NCBI GenBank assembly: GCA_910587905.1
Contig: CAJUOF010000111.1
Location: 1 to 7,092 of the forward strand
Length of the DNA stretch: 7,092 nucleotides
Direction: 5' to 3'
Origin: an uncultured Lachnospiraceae bacterium
GTDB lineage: Bacteria > Bacillota_A > Clostridia > Lachnospirales > Lachnospiraceae
Part shown: positions 5,792-7,092 of the stretch, piece by piece
How positions within the stretch are numbered: position 1 is the first letter of the stretch
How the letters are laid out: each line of letters starts with the position of its first letter
The notes under the pieces: model-generated
What the model was told of the DNA's origin: nothing
The model's input: only the letters and a program-made list of their open reading frames with translations
Database searches by the model: none
Position numbers and translations under genes: made by a program

Positions 5792-5830
5792 AGGGGGACA
5801 ATTACATTTTGTAGATTGTCCCTTTTCTTT
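5792..5830 (+). terminator. Rho-independent terminator after rplS
   Basis: AGGGGGACAAT (5792-5802) pairs with ATTGTCCCTTT (5815-5825), with two G-U pairs near the base. TAC (5803-5805) pairs with GTA (5811-5813) above a single bulged G and an ATTTT loop. The T-rich tract TTTTCTTT (5823-5830) follows. It is a convincing intrinsic terminator 29 bases after the rplS stop, separating the ribosomal part of the cluster from lepB-rbgA. Confidence 0.88.
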
Positions 5831-5892
5831 ACCGTATTGGAACCTTTGTCTCCGATCGGGCAAACGTTTTAACGGCTGATGGGGCAGTGAGC

Positions 5893-5897
5893 GGAGG
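5893..5897 (+). promoter_or_regulatory. Shine-Dalgarno that points to a TTG start for lepB
   Basis: GGAGG at 5893-5897 is the only good ribosome-binding site at the 5' end of lepB. It lies inside the longer reading from the GTG at 5887 and 7 bases before the TTG at 5905, which is ideal spacing. The TTG at 5899 is too close to use it. Confidence 0.6.
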
Positions 5898-5904
5898 ATT
5901 GAAA

Positions 5905-6471
5905 TTGGGACCTTTTTATCAGGATGTGGGGGCCGGACAGGAGTCGAAGCCCCTGCTGCGGGTGATCGGCTGGGGCGTGGATATTGTGGCAGTCATCGCT
6001 CTGGCATTTTTTGCCGTCATTATGTTTGGCACGAAGCTTACCGTGTCCGGTCGCTCCATGGAACCGCTTTTGTCAAGCGGGGATGTTGTTTTATTGGATC
6101 GATTATGGTATAATTTTTCAGGGCCAAAGCGAATGGATGTGGTTGCATTTACAGCCCCGGAGGATGAAGAGAAAACTTACATCAAGCGGATTGTGGGGCT
6201 CCCTGGGGAACAGGTTCAGATTAAGGAAGGCAGCCTTTATATCGACGGGGTCCGGACGCTCTCTGCGTCTGGTGGGGAGAGTATTAAGACGGCCGGACTG
6301 GCGGAGATGGAGATCGAGCTGGCGGAGGACGAGTATTTTGTGTTGGGAGACAATACGGATACCAGCGAGGACAGCCGGTTTTCCAATGTGGGAAATGTCA
6401 GAAGGAGCCAGATCAGAGGAAGGGTGTGGATTCGGATCGCGCCCTTTGAACGGTTTGGCCTGATCAAGTAG
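5905..6471 (+). CDS. lepB: Type I signal peptidase (LepB/SipS family)
   Basis: This is a membrane-anchored serine/lysine protease that removes signal peptides from exported preproteins on the outer face of the cytoplasmic membrane. From the TTG at 5905 it is 188 residues. A short basic N-terminus is followed by one transmembrane helix (about 22-42), then SGRSMEPLL with catalytic Ser51, then YIKRIVGLPGE with catalytic Lys94, and the conserved box GDNTDTSEDSR at 148-158. One membrane span and this length fit the short Gram-positive type. A GTG at 5887 would add six residues but lacks a ribosome-binding site, so either start is possible. No convincing promoter is seen between the rplS terminator and this gene (about 75 bases), so expression may come from readthrough or a weak promoter. 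It is followed 13 bases later by rbgA and sits with ffh in a protein-export neighbourhood. Confidence 0.95.
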   Translation: MGPFYQDVGAGQESKPLLRVIGWGVDIVAVIALAFFAVIMFGTKLTVSGRSMEPLLSSGDVVLLDRLWYNFSGPKRMDVVAFTAPEDEEKTYIKRIVGLPGEQVQIKEGSLYIDGVRTLSASGGESIKTAGLAEMEIELAEDEYFVLGDNTDTSEDSRFSNVGNVRRSQIRGRVWIRIAPFERFGLIK

Positions 6472-6484
6472 AGAGAGGAAGAGT

Positions 6485-7092
6485 ATGCAGGTTCAATGGT
6501 ATCCGGGACATATGACGAAGGCGAAGCGGGCCATGAAAGAGGACATGAAGCTTGTGGATCTGGTGATCGAACTCTTAGATGCCAGGGCTCCTCTTTCCAG
6601 CAGAAACCCGGATATTGACGAACTCAGCCGGGGAAAGGCCAGATTGGTGCTGCTTAACAAGGCGGATCTGGCAGATGAGGGGGGCAACAGGGCCTGGGAA
6701 GCTTATTTCAGAGAACAGGAGATCGTGACGGTCCGGGTTGACGCCAGAAGGCGCGGGGATATGAAACCGGTCCAGGCGGCTGTCCGGACGGCATGTCGGG
6801 AGAAAAAGGAGAGGGATTTGAGGCGTGGCATCAAAAACCGTCCGGTTCGGGCCATGGTGGTGGGGATCCCCAATGTGGGTAAATCCACCTTTATCAATTC
6901 CTTTGCGGGAAGAGCCTGTGCAAAGACCGGGAACAAACCGGGGGTTACCCGGGGGAATCAGTGGATTCGTCTTGGCAAGGATGTGGAGCTCCTAGATACA
7001 CCGGGAATTTTGTGGCCGAAATTTGAAGATGAGCAGGTGGGGATCCGCCTGGCTCTTTTGGGCTCGGTGAGGGATGAGATTTTGGGGATGGA
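6485..7092 (+). CDS. rbgA: Ribosome biogenesis GTPase RbgA (YlqF), partial at right edge
   Basis: The first 202 codons of a circularly permuted GTPase are present. The order of motifs is diagnostic: G4 NKAD (58-61) comes before the P-loop GIPNVGKST (127-135), followed by the G2 region KPGVTRG (161-167) and G3 DTPG (171-174). The N-terminus QWYPGHMTKAKRAM is typical of RbgA. In Bacillus subtilis this protein of about 282 residues drives late 50S assembly, allowing incorporation of L16 and other late proteins. Roughly 80 C-terminal residues, the helical rRNA-binding domain, lie beyond the window. The ATG at 6485 has AGAGG (6474-6478) six bases upstream and lies 13 bases after lepB, so the two are probably co-transcribed. 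In related genomes rnhB often follows, which cannot be checked here. Confidence 0.96.
   Translation, partial: MQVQWYPGHMTKAKRAMKEDMKLVDLVIELLDARAPLSSRNPDIDELSRGKARLVLLNKADLADEGGNRAWEAYFREQEIVTVRVDARRRGDMKPVQAAVRTACREKKERDLRRGIKNRPVRAMVVGIPNVGKSTFINSFAGRACAKTGNKPGVTRGNQWIRLGKDVELLDTPGILWPKFEDEQVGIRLALLGSVRDEILGM

Noticed and set aside
5831..5886. Possible lepB promoter in the gap after the rplS terminator
   Set aside because: TTGTCT is present but the hexamer 17 bases later (TTAACG) is a poor -10. I could not support a promoter here.

Overview
The window is a stretch of chromosome from a Gram-positive Firmicute, most likely class Clostridia and probably Lachnospiraceae-like. The basis is the conserved gene order ylxM-ffh-rpsP-khpA-rimM-trmD-rplS-lepB-rbgA, purine-rich GGAGG ribosome-binding sites, several GTG/TTG starts, and a Na/phosphate transporter with a PhoU tail. 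Base composition looks moderate and even throughout. I see no tRNA, rRNA, CRISPR array, insertion sequence, integrase or other sign of horizontal transfer. The genus is inferred from protein flavour and is not proven.

Layout. Positions 1-1434 (minus strand) hold most of a Na+/Pi cotransporter-PhoU fusion protein whose C-terminus lies outside the window. Positions 1435-1635 are a divergent promoter region with a likely transporter promoter (minus) and a near-consensus promoter for the rightward operon (plus). Positions 1636-7092 are one co-directional cluster: ylxM and ffh (signal recognition particle), rpsP (S16), khpA (KH-domain RNA chaperone), a hairpin terminator, rimM (30S maturation), trmD (tRNA m1G37 methyltransferase), rplS (L19), a second terminator, lepB (type I signal peptidase), and rbgA (50S assembly GTPase, cut off by the right edge).

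How they work together. The cluster joins ribosome production (S16, L19, RimM, RbgA, KhpA), decoding accuracy (TrmD) and co-translational export (YlxM/Ffh deliver nascent chains to the membrane; LepB removes signal peptides). Control appears to be layered. A strong promoter fires almost directly onto the ylxM ribosome-binding site. A hairpin sits between ffh and rpsP. A terminator precedes rimM-trmD, a promoter-like element precedes rplS, and a terminator follows rplS. The two ribosomal protein genes also have the best Shine-Dalgarno sequences. This would make S16 and L19 abundant while keeping RimM and TrmD low.

Novelty. I do not find a previously undescribed system. This is a core housekeeping region. 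The points worth a second look are regulatory (short-leader promoter, inverted repeats on promoter elements, intra-operon terminator and candidate rescue promoter) plus one residue change, Glu for the expected catalytic Asp in TrmD.
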